Of a stretch of DNA of 23,244 bases, positions 14,985 through 22,276 are shown piece by piece (positions within the stretch are counted from its first letter, which is position 1; every line of letters begins with the position of its first letter). The notes under the pieces are model-generated. The model searched no databases and had not been told where the DNA came from. It saw only the letters and a program-made list of their open reading frames with translations. A program made the position numbers and the translations under genes. The stretch comes from an uncultured Collinsella sp. (GTDB taxonomy: Bacteria; Actinomycetota; Coriobacteriia; Coriobacteriales; Coriobacteriaceae): NCBI GenBank assembly GCA_900556365.1, contig USOG01000007.1, forward strand, positions 1 to 23,244, read 5' to 3'.

Positions 14985-15794
14985 CTAACGGGCCTGCTTA
15001 ACCTTTGCCGCTGCCTCGACAAACGACTTCCACAGGTTAAAGTCGGTCTCGAGCGTCTTCCACGTGTACTCAGGGTGCCATTGTACGCCCAGGCAGAAAG
15101 GCTGGCCTTCGACTTCGATGCACTCGGGAACGCCGTCGGTTGCCTTGGCGACCAAGCGCGTGCTCTTACCCAGACGGTCGACGCAGCAGTGGTGTGCGGA
15201 GTTGGTCTGGATTAGCCTGTGCCCGCCAACCGCGCGTTCCAGCAGCGAGCCCGGCACGACCTCGACGGGGTGCACGGGATCGTTGAGCACGTGGGTGTGA
15301 CGCCACTGCGTGCGACCCTCGCGCGCACCCAGGCTCGGCACGTCCATGCACAGGGTGCCGCCGGTGGCGACGTTGAGCAGCTGCGTGCCGCGGCAGGTGG
15401 TAAAGAGCGGCTTTTTGGCGCGGAGTACCTCGTCGACCAGCTTAAACTCAAAGCTATCGCGGATTTCGCAGCAGAGGGTGGGGTCGTAGGGTCGATCATC
15501 GCCCCAACGTTTGGGATTGACATCGGGGCCGCCGGGAATGGCGATACCGTCAGCGATTTCCACGTAATGACGGATGACCTCAATGTCCTCGGTGATGGAC
15601 ATCTGCAGCGGCAGGCCGCCGGCGGCAAGGATGGCATCGACAAAGACACTTGCGATTTCCTCGTTGGGGGAGAGCGTCTCGCTCAAAAACGGCTTTGCCT
15701 CTTCCCAACGCGGCGCGACGAGGATGAGCGGACGGTCGGCGGGGGCGACGTCGACGTGCGGAGTGTAGGACGATGAAGTACGAGTTCCGATCAT
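14985..15794 (-). CDS. Peptidase C26 / class I glutamine-amidotransferase-like hydrolase
   Basis: A 269-aa protein of the gamma-glutamyl-GABA hydrolase (PuuD-like) family, which cleaves gamma-glutamyl amide bonds. Visible motifs are AIPGGPDVNP (85-94), the nucleophile Cys134 in TTCRGTQLLNVATGG, TNSAHH (197-202) and GVQWHPE with His240 and Glu242. The catalytic triad is therefore complete. It is the last gene of the amino-acid importer operon, 51 bp after the ATPase gene. This suggests that the imported compound, or a product of it, carries a gamma-glutamyl group, though glutamine or glutamate release is equally possible. The ribosome site is weak. Confidence 0.88.
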   Translation of the reverse strand: MIGTRTSSSYTPHVDVAPADRPLILVAPRWEEAKPFLSETLSPNEEIASVFVDAILAAGGLPLQMSITEDIEVIRHYVEIADGIAIPGGPDVNPKRWGDDRPYDPTLCCEIRDSFEFKLVDEVLRAKKPLFTTCRGTQLLNVATGGTLCMDVPSLGAREGRTQWRHTHVLNDPVHPVEVVPGSLLERAVGGHRLIQTNSAHHCCVDRLGKSTRLVAKATDGVPECIEVEGQPFCLGVQWHPEYTWKTLETDFNLWKSFVEAAAKVKQAR

Positions 15795-15845
15795 AGGTGT
15801 AACTTTCGAGTTTGGATGGGCATGGCGGGCGGGTGGGCGGTCTGG

Positions 15846-16610
15846 CTAGTGACCCTTGATGGAGTTGAGGAAGTCCTGGGCGCGCTTGGTCTGGGGGTGG
15901 TCGAAGAACTCGTCGGGCGTGCCGGTTTCCACGATCTGGCCGTCGGCCATGAACACGACGCGGTCGGCCACGCGGCGGGCAAAGTTCATCTCGTGCGTGA
16001 TGACGATCATCGTCATGCCCTGCTGTGCCAGACGGACCATGACCTCGAGCACCTCGTTGATCATCTCGGGGTCAAGGGCACTCGTGGGCTCGTCAAAGAG
16101 CATGGCCTTGGGCTGCATGGCAAGCGAACGTGCGATGGCTACGCGCTGTTGCTGGCCGCCCGAGAGCTGTGCGGGCACCTTATCGGCCTGCTCTGCAACG
16201 CCTACACGACTCAGTAGGTCCATGGCGCGCTCACGGGCCTCGTCCTTGGAGACACCCAGCACGTCGACCGGCCCCAACATGACGTTCTGCAGCACCGTCA
16301 TATGTGCGAACAGGTTGAACTGCTGAAACACCATGCCCAGCTCGGCGCGCATGCGGGCAAGATCTTTACCTTCCTGCGGCAGGGGCTCGCCCTCGATGAG
16401 GATCTCGCCCGAGTCGATGGTTTCCAAGCGATTGATGGTTCGGCACATGGTCGATTTGCCCGAACCCGAGGGGCCAATCACGACAACGACCTCGCCGCGG
16501 TCAACAGAGAGGTTAATGTCGTTGAGGACATGTAGATCGCCGTAGTGTTTATCGACATGCTTGAGCTCAATCAGCGGCTGCTTGCCGGAAGCGGAGGTGC
16601 TCTGTGCCAT
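15846..16610 (-). CDS. Polar amino-acid ABC importer, ATP-binding subunit
   Basis: A 254-aa ATPase of the GlnQ/GluA group that powers amino-acid uptake at the inner face of the membrane. Walker A GPSGSGKS (46-53), Q-loop Gln96, signature LSGGQQQR (149-156), Walker B AMLFDEPTSALDPE (169-182) and the switch histidine in ITHEMNF are all present. AAGGAG lies nine bases before the ATG. It follows two permease genes in the order binding protein, permease, permease, ATPase, as in corynebacterial glutamate uptake clusters (though gene order differs). Substrate specificity is set by the binding protein. Confidence 0.95.
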   Translation of the reverse strand: MAQSTSASGKQPLIELKHVDKHYGDLHVLNDINLSVDRGEVVVVIGPSGSGKSTMCRTINRLETIDSGEILIEGEPLPQEGKDLARMRAELGMVFQQFNLFAHMTVLQNVMLGPVDVLGVSKDEARERAMDLLSRVGVAEQADKVPAQLSGGQQQRVAIARSLAMQPKAMLFDEPTSALDPEMINEVLEVMVRLAQQGMTMIVITHEMNFARRVADRVVFMADGQIVETGTPDEFFDHPQTKRAQDFLNSIKGH

Positions 16611-16646
16611 AATGCTCGACTCCTTATTCCTAGAAATCGTAAATGG

Positions 16647-17480
16647 TTAGCGGATGATGGTCGCGCCGGTCTTGTGCGAAACGTAGACAGCGGCCTTGTT
16701 GATCGCGACGTTGATGAGGATGTAGATGACCGCGATAACCAGGTAGACCGACACGAGGGCGTCGTAGTTGGTAATGAGCACGCGGGCGTTTTGCATGAGG
16801 TCGGGGTAGCTCACCACGTAGGCGACGGTGGTGTCTTTGACTACGACCACAAGCTGCGAAATCAACGACGGAATGATAAACCGAATAGCCTGCGGCAACA
16901 CGATTTTAAAGGTGATTTTAGCTTTGGAGAGGCCGAGTGCCTGGGCGGCTTCGACCTGGCCGCGCGGCACGGCGTTGACGCCAGCGCGAAAGATCTCGGC
17001 GAGTACGCCAGCTGCGGCGAGCGCGACGGGAAGCGTGAGCATCCAAAAAGATGGCAGCGCGATCTTGTACTGGGGCAGCACCAAAAAGAAGAAGTAGATG
17101 AACAGCAGGCTCGGTACGCCGCGGAAGAAATCGGTGAGCACGCGGCAAACCAGTTGGAGCGGCTTAATGTCGCTGGTGCGGCCGAGCATAAGGGCTAAGC
17201 CCAGCACCAGTGCGATGGCGCCAGCGGTGAGTGCGACTTTAACAGTGCCCTCAAAGCCGGCAAGCAGGAACTTCCAGGTGGTGAGGTGCGTAAAGAAATA
17301 CCAATAGTGGACCGAAAGCTGGCCGGTCACATAGAAGCGCTGCAGTACCAGGATGGCGAGCGCGGCGACAGCAACAAGCGAGATGGCGGTGCCGATGCGA
17401 ATCTTGGCGCGCATCTTGGGGCCGGGAGCCTCGTAGAGCGCATCGCGCATGGTGAGCGCGGAGGTGGAGTGCTTGCTCAT
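16647..17480 (-). CDS. Polar amino-acid ABC importer, permease subunit (GluD-like)
   Basis: A 277-aa membrane protein of the HisM/GluD family. After a hydrophilic N-terminus (1-30) come a hydrophobic segment (31-47) and the permease core (70-270) with the EAA loop AEIFRAGVNAVPRGQVEAAQ (161-180) that docks the ATPase. It overlaps the preceding permease gene by 4 bp, so the two are coupled and probably form a heterodimeric pore. The extra first membrane segment is typical of GluD subunits. Confidence 0.93.
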   Translation of the reverse strand: MSKHSTSALTMRDALYEAPGPKMRAKIRIGTAISLVAVAALAILVLQRFYVTGQLSVHYWYFFTHLTTWKFLLAGFEGTVKVALTAGAIALVLGLALMLGRTSDIKPLQLVCRVLTDFFRGVPSLLFIYFFFLVLPQYKIALPSFWMLTLPVALAAAGVLAEIFRAGVNAVPRGQVEAAQALGLSKAKITFKIVLPQAIRFIIPSLISQLVVVVKDTTVAYVVSYPDLMQNARVLITNYDALVSVYLVIAVIYILINVAINKAAVYVSHKTGATIIR

Positions 17481-18136
17481 CGGAGGATCCTCACCTTCTT
17501 ATCGATATAGTTGCCAATGTGGCTCACCACAAAGGCCGTGCCCAGGTAGCCGAGCGCCGAGATAAAGAACGCGGCGACGCCGCCGAGCGAGCGCGTGTTG
17601 ATATAGCTCACCACGCCGGTGAGCTCCTGCGGTTGCAACGGCACCTGACTGCCGAGCGCGGTGGTGAGCATGACGGCGATAAAGAGGTTGGTCATGGGCA
17701 GCACGCTCGAGCGCAGCGCCTGCGGAATCACGATCTTGGCGAGGATACGGCTAAAGTTCATGCCCAGCGAGCGGGCGGCTTCCACCTGGCCGACGCCGAC
17801 GGTGTTGATGCCGCTCATAAAGTTCTCGGAGCCAAAGGCCGAGCCCAAAAGGACCGTGGTGACGATAACGCAGGTGCGGTAGGGCAGAACGACCTTGAGC
17901 GGCGGCAGCGCATAGACGACGATGATGAGCAGCGCGATGCCGGGGATATTACGGAAGACCTGGACATACAGGTCGCCAAAGACGCGCAGCGGCTTGAGCG
18001 GCGACACGCGCATCACGGTGACGGCGACGGCCAGCACCATGGCGATGGCAAACGACTCAAGCGTCATACCCCAGGTTGCTAGCAGCGCGTCGATATAGTT
18101 CTGGCCATAGAGCGACCAGAGTTCGGAGAGACTCAT
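17477..18136 (-). CDS. Polar amino-acid ABC importer, permease subunit (GluC-like)
   Basis: A 219-aa membrane protein, the size of GlnP/GluC permeases, with about five hydrophobic segments and the EAA loop FMSGINTVGVGQVEAARSLG (106-125). It pairs with the GluD-like subunit encoded next. GGGAGGT lies about six bases before the ATG on the minus strand. The gene is 138 bp downstream of the binding-protein gene, with a hairpin in the gap (18161-18186). Confidence 0.93.
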   Translation of the reverse strand: MSLSELWSLYGQNYIDALLATWGMTLESFAIAMVLAVAVTVMRVSPLKPLRVFGDLYVQVFRNIPGIALLIIVVYALPPLKVVLPYRTCVIVTTVLLGSAFGSENFMSGINTVGVGQVEAARSLGMNFSRILAKIVIPQALRSSVLPMTNLFIAVMLTTALGSQVPLQPQELTGVVSYINTRSLGGVAAFFISALGYLGTAFVVSHIGNYIDKKVRILR

Positions 18137-18154
18137 GCGGACCTCCCGCCGATA

Positions 18155-18186
18155 AGGAAAGGGGCTCCCGTGTGTACGGAAGCCCC
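18155..18186 (-). terminator. Intra-operon hairpin, likely partial terminator
   Basis: On the minus strand ggggcttccgt (18186-18176) pairs with acgggagcccc (18171-18161), 11 bp with one G-U pair and a 4-nt loop, followed by TTTCCTT. Placed between the lipoprotein and permease genes, it would lower permease expression relative to the binding protein or protect the upstream mRNA end. Confidence 0.65.
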
Positions 18187-18274
18187 GACAACTCTGTGAG
18201 GAAACAGTTTACCGCAATAAAGCGCATCGTGCGTTTCCATATGGTTTCGTTGCGGCCGTTACCAGGCTCGTTGC

Positions 18275-19270
18275 CTAGGCGTCGAGCTCGGGCAGCTCGG
18301 GAACATTGGTGTCGCCCGTGCGGTCGCCGATGCAGATCTGCCACAGCTCGGTCCAGGTGCCGTCGTCCTCGATCTTCTTAAGGAAGTCGTTGACAAAGGC
18401 GACACCGTCGGAATCGAGCGGCAGGCCAATGCCATAGGGTTCCTTGCTGCCGAAGGGCTTGCCGGCAATCTTGTACTTGCCGGGCTCGCGGACCAGGGCG
18501 CTCTGCTGCATGTTGTTATCGATGACGTAGGCGTCAACGCGGCCCTGCTGGAGTGCCTGGCGGGCCTCCTCGTCGGTCTTGAACTCCTGCTGGCTGGCCT
18601 TGGGAGCGAACTCCTCCAGGATGGCGGGGCCGTTGGAGCCGGACTGGACGGCGACGTTCTTGTCGGCCAGGTCGTCGACGCTCTTAATGTCGTCGTTATC
18701 GGCGAGCACCAGGATGGCCTGCTGGGTGTAGTAGTAGGGACCGGCAAAGGATACGAGCTTCTTGCGCTCGTCAGTGATGGTGTAGGTGGCAAAGACAGCG
18801 TCGACCTGGCCGTTCTGCAGGACGGACTCGCGCGTGTCCGAGGTCACCTGGGTGATCTCGACCTTGTTCTCGCCCAGGATGTAGTTGGACAGGAGCTGTG
18901 CGATACCGGCGTCGAAGCCGCGGGTCTGACCGTCTTTCTCGTTGAGGAGGGAGAAGAGCGTGGAGGTCTGAACGCCACCGATCTTAAAGACACCGGCGTC
19001 CTTGACGGCCGTCGCCCAGGTGCTGGCGGCGATGGCGTCGTCATCGGCCTTGGGGCCGTCGTTGACGAGCTTGTCGAATGCCTTGGCATCGAGCGTGGCG
19101 GAAACCTCGGTATCATTGGAGCTCTTGGAAGAGCCAGCGGCGGAGCCCTTGTCGGCCTCGGCGCTGGTGTCGGAGCAGCCGGCAAGACCAAGGCCGGCGA
19201 CGGTTGCGAAGGTGGCGGCGACGAAGCCGCGGCGGTCGAGAACGACCTGCTGGGAGAGGTTCTTGCTCAT
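18275..19270 (-). CDS. Amino-acid ABC importer, substrate-binding lipoprotein
   Basis: A 331-aa exported protein of the SBP_bac_3 (GluB/HisJ) family. The N-terminus has a twin-arginine pair (Arg13-Arg14 in DRRGF), a hydrophobic stretch and the lipobox LAGC with Cys32, so it is probably a Tat-exported, membrane-anchored lipoprotein. A Ser/Thr/Ala-rich linker (33-58) precedes the two-lobed binding domain, including the region GFDAGIAQLL and a GQVDAVFATYTITDERK segment typical of the family. It captures a polar amino acid (glutamate, glutamine or related) and hands it to the permeases. It is the first gene of the operon, with a good promoter 44-74 bp upstream. Confidence 0.94.
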   Translation of the reverse strand: MSKNLSQQVVLDRRGFVAATFATVAGLGLAGCSDTSAEADKGSAAGSSKSSNDTEVSATLDAKAFDKLVNDGPKADDDAIAASTWATAVKDAGVFKIGGVQTSTLFSLLNEKDGQTRGFDAGIAQLLSNYILGENKVEITQVTSDTRESVLQNGQVDAVFATYTITDERKKLVSFAGPYYYTQQAILVLADNDDIKSVDDLADKNVAVQSGSNGPAILEEFAPKASQQEFKTDEEARQALQQGRVDAYVIDNNMQQSALVREPGKYKIAGKPFGSKEPYGIGLPLDSDGVAFVNDFLKKIEDDGTWTELWQICIGDRTGDTNVPELPELDA

Positions 19271-19314
19271 AGGAGAACACCTTTCTCAATAAAATCCCTA
19301 GCGGTTGAGTAGAG

Positions 19315-19344
19315 TTATACCCTATCCCGTTCAGATGGGTCAAC
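19315..19344 (-). promoter_or_regulatory. Promoter of the amino-acid importer operon
   Basis: On the minus strand a -35 TTGACC (19344-19339) and a -10 TATAAC (19320-19315) are separated by 18 bp, 44 bp upstream of the lipoprotein ATG. AGGAG lies in the leader just before the start codon. Confidence 0.7.
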
Positions 19345-19386
19345 ACGAAATAACTCAGAAACATACTTACCTTATGGGTTATTCTA

Positions 19387-19405
19387 CCTACCAAAAAGGG
19401 ACAGG
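19387..19405. repeat. Partial copy (19 bp) of the terminator-like repeat
   Basis: The bases cctaccaaaaagggacagg match 5834-5852 exactly and 3744-3762 with one change. The second half of the repeat, which carries the complementary arm, is missing. It lies about 45 bp upstream of the importer promoter. Confidence 0.65.
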
Positions 19406-19454
19406 CACCTTCGTGGTGGTTCTTGCAGATGTGGTGGCCTGTCTCGCTGCTTTG

Positions 19455-19670
19455 TCTCAATCTGTAACATCTGCAGCCGTTTTTGCCGAGTGACTGTTAC
19501 AGATCGAGATTTTCTCTTCAGGGGGATTCGAATGTCTCAATCTGTAACATCTGGACGGCAAAAAGGTCTCTATCTGTTACAGATTGAGACAAAGGTCAGG
19601 GACTAAGGCGTCTTGTCTCGATCTGTAACAGTTAGACGGGAATTCGGGCCCTAGATGTTACAGATTGAGA
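19455..19670. repeat. Array of six alternately inverted 15-bp repeats, 40-bp period
   Basis: Six copies of tctcRatctgtaaca (R is A or G) occur at 19455-19469 (+), 19495-19509 (-), 19535-19549 (+), 19575-19589 (-), 19616-19630 (+) and 19656-19670 (-). The steps are 40, 40, 40, 41 and 40 bp, leaving unique spacers of 25, 25, 25, 26 and 25 bp. Only one position varies within the 15-mer (A in four copies, G in two). The array can also be read as three tandem 55-bp palindromes. It lies between the dxs-like gene terminator and the importer promoter. No cas genes, integrase or transposase are nearby. Function unknown. Confidence 0.9.
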
Positions 19671-19683
19671 TAATCGCGTCGCG

Positions 19684-19725
19684 AAAATAAAAACCTCCGC
19701 AGGGATGCTTCCCTTGCGGAGGTTT
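19684..19725 (-). terminator. Intrinsic terminator of the dxs-like gene
   Basis: On the minus strand the stem aaacctccgc...gcggaggttt (arms 19725-19716 and 19700-19691), with further inner pairing (aggga/tccct), is followed by a T-rich tail (19694-19684). It begins just after the stop codon. Confidence 0.88.
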
Positions 19726-19727
19726 TC

Positions 19728-21509
19728 TTACTCGTTGAGTAGCCTTACGGCTTCGGCGGCCATGTTCTCGACCGTCATGCCATTCTGCGCGAGCAGTTCG
19801 TTGGGGTCGTAGCGGTCGGGGAAGCCCTTGGCGATGCCGAAGGTGCGCGTGCGCACGGGCGTGCATGCCAGATAACATGCCACGCGCTCGCCCCAGCCGC
19901 CGTCCAAGATGCCGTCCTCGAGGGTGACGACAACGCGATGCTCGGCGGCAAGGCTGTCGAGGAACTCGCGGTCGAGCTCGGTTGCAAAGCGCGGGTTGAC
20001 GAGCGTGGCCTCGATGCCGTACTCGGCAGTCAGACGGTTTGCCACGCGCTCACCCAGCTCAAAGAAATCGCCGAGCGCGAGCACGGCAACGTCGCGGCCC
20101 TGACGCACCACGTTATAGCGAACGGCGCTGTAGTCGGTGTCTTCGGCGGGCGCAAGGTCGGGGCGGCTTACCAGGCCGATGCCCGGTACGCGGATTGCCA
20201 CGGGATGCTCGCGGTGGTCGAGTGACCAGCTCAGCATGGACAGATATTCCTCCATGCAGGCCGGCGCCAAGTAGTGCATGTTGGGAAGACCGCCCAGCAT
20301 GGAAATATCAAAGAACGAGAGGTGCGTCTCGGACGTGGTGCCAAAGATTGACGCACCAAACACCAAAATGGTTGCGGGGGCGTCGTTGAGGCACAGGTCG
20401 TGCCACAGCTCGTCGTAGGCGCGCTGCAAAAACGTACCGTACACACCAAAGACTGGCTTGGCGCCCGAGCGCGCAAGCGCGGTGGCAAAGGTCACGGCGT
20501 GCTCCTCGGCAATGCCCACATCGACGAACTGTTTGCCGGCGGCAGCGCGAAGCTCGGGTGTAAAGCCCATAATGTAGGGCGTGGCGGCCGTGATGCCAAC
20601 GACCTGTGGATCGCGCTCGATGGCGGCGCTGAGCGCCTCGCCCGTAATGTCAGCATAGGTGCGCGGCGCGGGCTCGCTCGGATGGCCCGGGCAAAGCTTG
20701 CGCCCAGTCGCCATGTCAAACGGACCCACGTGGTGCCAGCGTTCGGGGTCGCTCTGGGCCGGCTCAAAGCCCTTGCCCTTGGCGGTGGAGACGTGCAGCA
20801 CGATGGGATGATCGATATTGCGCAGTTCCTGCAGCGCGTCGACCAGGGCCAACACGTCGTTGCCGGCGTCCAAATAACGGTAGTCGAGTCCCATCGCGCG
20901 GAAAACGTTGCGCTCACAGGTGCCGTTGCTGGTGCGCAGCTCGGCCAGATTGCGATAGAGGCCACCGTGGTTCTCGGCGATGGACTGGTCGTTATCGTTG
21001 ACGATGATGATCAGGTTGCTGTCGAGTTCGGCGGCATTGTTGAAGCCCTCAAACGCCAAGCCGCCCGAAAGCGAGCCGTCGCCAATGATGGTGATGACGT
21101 TGTAGCTGTCGCCCGCCAGATCGCGGGCGTGTGCCAAGCCGCAGCCCAGGCTCACCGATGTGGAGGTGTGGCCCATGGCGAACAGGTCGTGCTCGGACTC
21201 GTCGGGATTGGCAAAGCCAGAAGCCTCGCCAAAACGTTCCGGATCGATATAGGTATACGCGCGCCCGGTCAGCGCCTTGTGGGCGTAGGTCTGGTGCGAA
21301 ACGTCAAAGACAATCTTGTCGATAGGGGAGTTAAACACGCGATGAAGCGCAACCGTAAGCTCAACGACGCCCAGGTTGGGGGCAACGTGTCCGCCGACAG
21401 CGGCGGAGCTTTCGAGGATGGCGTGGCGAATCTCGCCGCAGAGCAGCGGAAGCTCGGCGCGGTCGAGAGCCTTGACGTCCTCGGGCGTTGTCGTTTGCGT
21501 AAGCAGCAT
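19728..21509 (-). CDS. dxs: 1-deoxy-D-xylulose-5-phosphate synthase-like transketolase, atypical
   Basis: A 593-aa thiamine-diphosphate enzyme. DXS condenses pyruvate and glyceraldehyde 3-phosphate at the start of the non-mevalonate isoprenoid pathway. Motifs seen are SHQTYAHKALTGR (71-83), MGHTSTSVS (112-120), the diphosphate-binding GDGSLSGG (143-150), NDND (171-174) and the catalytic Glu335 in GIAEEHAV. It is shorter than classical DXS (about 620). Where classical enzymes have a conserved DRAG..GxDGxTHxG block, this one has VFGASIFGTTSETHLSFFD (383-401), as in a described DXS-like subgroup. Activity as a true DXS is thus likely but not assured. No SD lies close to the ATG (GGAG is 12 bases away). 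Confidence 0.85.
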   Translation of the reverse strand: MLLTQTTTPEDVKALDRAELPLLCGEIRHAILESSAAVGGHVAPNLGVVELTVALHRVFNSPIDKIVFDVSHQTYAHKALTGRAYTYIDPERFGEASGFANPDESEHDLFAMGHTSTSVSLGCGLAHARDLAGDSYNVITIIGDGSLSGGLAFEGFNNAAELDSNLIIIVNDNDQSIAENHGGLYRNLAELRTSNGTCERNVFRAMGLDYRYLDAGNDVLALVDALQELRNIDHPIVLHVSTAKGKGFEPAQSDPERWHHVGPFDMATGRKLCPGHPSEPAPRTYADITGEALSAAIERDPQVVGITAATPYIMGFTPELRAAAGKQFVDVGIAEEHAVTFATALARSGAKPVFGVYGTFLQRAYDELWHDLCLNDAPATILVFGASIFGTTSETHLSFFDISMLGGLPNMHYLAPACMEEYLSMLSWSLDHREHPVAIRVPGIGLVSRPDLAPAEDTDYSAVRYNVVRQGRDVAVLALGDFFELGERVANRLTAEYGIEATLVNPRFATELDREFLDSLAAEHRVVVTLEDGILDGGWGERVACYLACTPVRTRTFGIAKGFPDRYDPNELLAQNGMTVENMAAEAVRLLNE

Positions 21510-21636
21510 CGTTGTGGGTTACTCCATGCGAATCGAGCGCCGGCGCTCCCTCGGCCGACACAATTGCACAAGACAGTCTCGCACATTTTGGCGTTTGATA
21601 TGTGACGGCGGCGCGGTAATTCGACAACTGGTGGGG

Positions 21637-21648
21637 CAAAACGTTTTG
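21637..21648. promoter_or_regulatory. Perfect 12-bp palindrome in a divergent promoter region
   Basis: CAAAACGTTTTG has the central CG and AT-rich flanks seen in LacI-family operators. It lies in the 227-bp region between the dxs-like gene (minus) and the HD-domain gene (plus). No regulator of that family is in the window. It may be chance. Confidence 0.3.
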
Positions 21649-21736
21649 TCCGATGCCATACTGATAGATTCGATGATGATTTTTTCAATACGTGCAGGCC
21701 GTGGCTTGCCGCCGTGAGCCGCTGGAAGGAGGCAGC

Positions 21737-22273
21737 ATGTCCGATGCCGTTCGTGCCGAGAAAATCGCGCACGAGGTCGACGATGCCGCCCGCCAGCTCG
21801 CCCAGGCAGGCCGCTTGGACCTGACGCGCGAGTTTATCCAGCATGGCGACGTGACGGTCTATGCACATGTGACCTCGGTGGCACGGGCAAGTCTGTCCTT
21901 TGCCGAGCACTTGGGCCGTGCTGGCATTTCGATCGACCGTGCCTCGCTGCTGCGCGGAGCCTTGTTACACGATTACTTTCTCTATGACTGGCACGATCCC
22001 GATCCGAGCCATCGCCTGCACGGATTTCGGCATCCGTTTTTTGCCCTGGCGCGTGCCGAGGAAGATTTTGAGCTGACGTTGCGCGAGCGGAATATCATCG
22101 TGCGGCATATGTTTCCGCTGGTGCCCGTGCCGCCGACGTGTCGCGAGGCGTGGATTGTTTGCCTGGCGGATAAATGGTGTGCTCTGCGTGAGACGGTCGC
22201 CGGCCGCCTGCCGCGCATGGACGAGACGGACGATAGCGTGAGTAAAGAATCGAGCGAGAAGAGGAGAGGGTAG
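21737..22273 (+). CDS. Small HD-domain phosphohydrolase
   Basis: A 178-aa cytosolic protein with the metal-binding HD set: His44, His78-Asp79 in LLHDYFLYDW, His124 and Asp145 in CLADKW. The stretch DPSHRLHGFRHPFFA (89-103) is typical of a family of small HD proteins common in gut bacteria, usually encoded next to a CmpB-type membrane protein, as here. The substrate (a nucleotide or phosphoester) is unknown. GGAAGGAGG lies before the ATG at 21737, which is preferred over the in-frame ATG at 21692. The stop is 3 bp before the next start, so the two genes are probably coupled. Confidence 0.88.
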   Translation: MSDAVRAEKIAHEVDDAARQLAQAGRLDLTREFIQHGDVTVYAHVTSVARASLSFAEHLGRAGISIDRASLLRGALLHDYFLYDWHDPDPSHRLHGFRHPFFALARAEEDFELTLRERNIIVRHMFPLVPVPPTCREAWIVCLADKWCALRETVAGRLPRMDETDDSVSKESSEKRRG

Positions 22274-22276
22274 ACG

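Noticed and set aside
19455..19670. Calling the repeat array a CRISPR
   Set aside because: The repeats are only 15 bp, they alternate in orientation, the spacers are 25-26 bp, and no cas gene is in the window.
20400..21605. 401-codon plus-strand frame opposite the dxs-like gene
   Set aside because: It is a mirror frame of a GC-rich gene with clear motifs on the other strand; its translation has no recognisable domain and no ribosome site.
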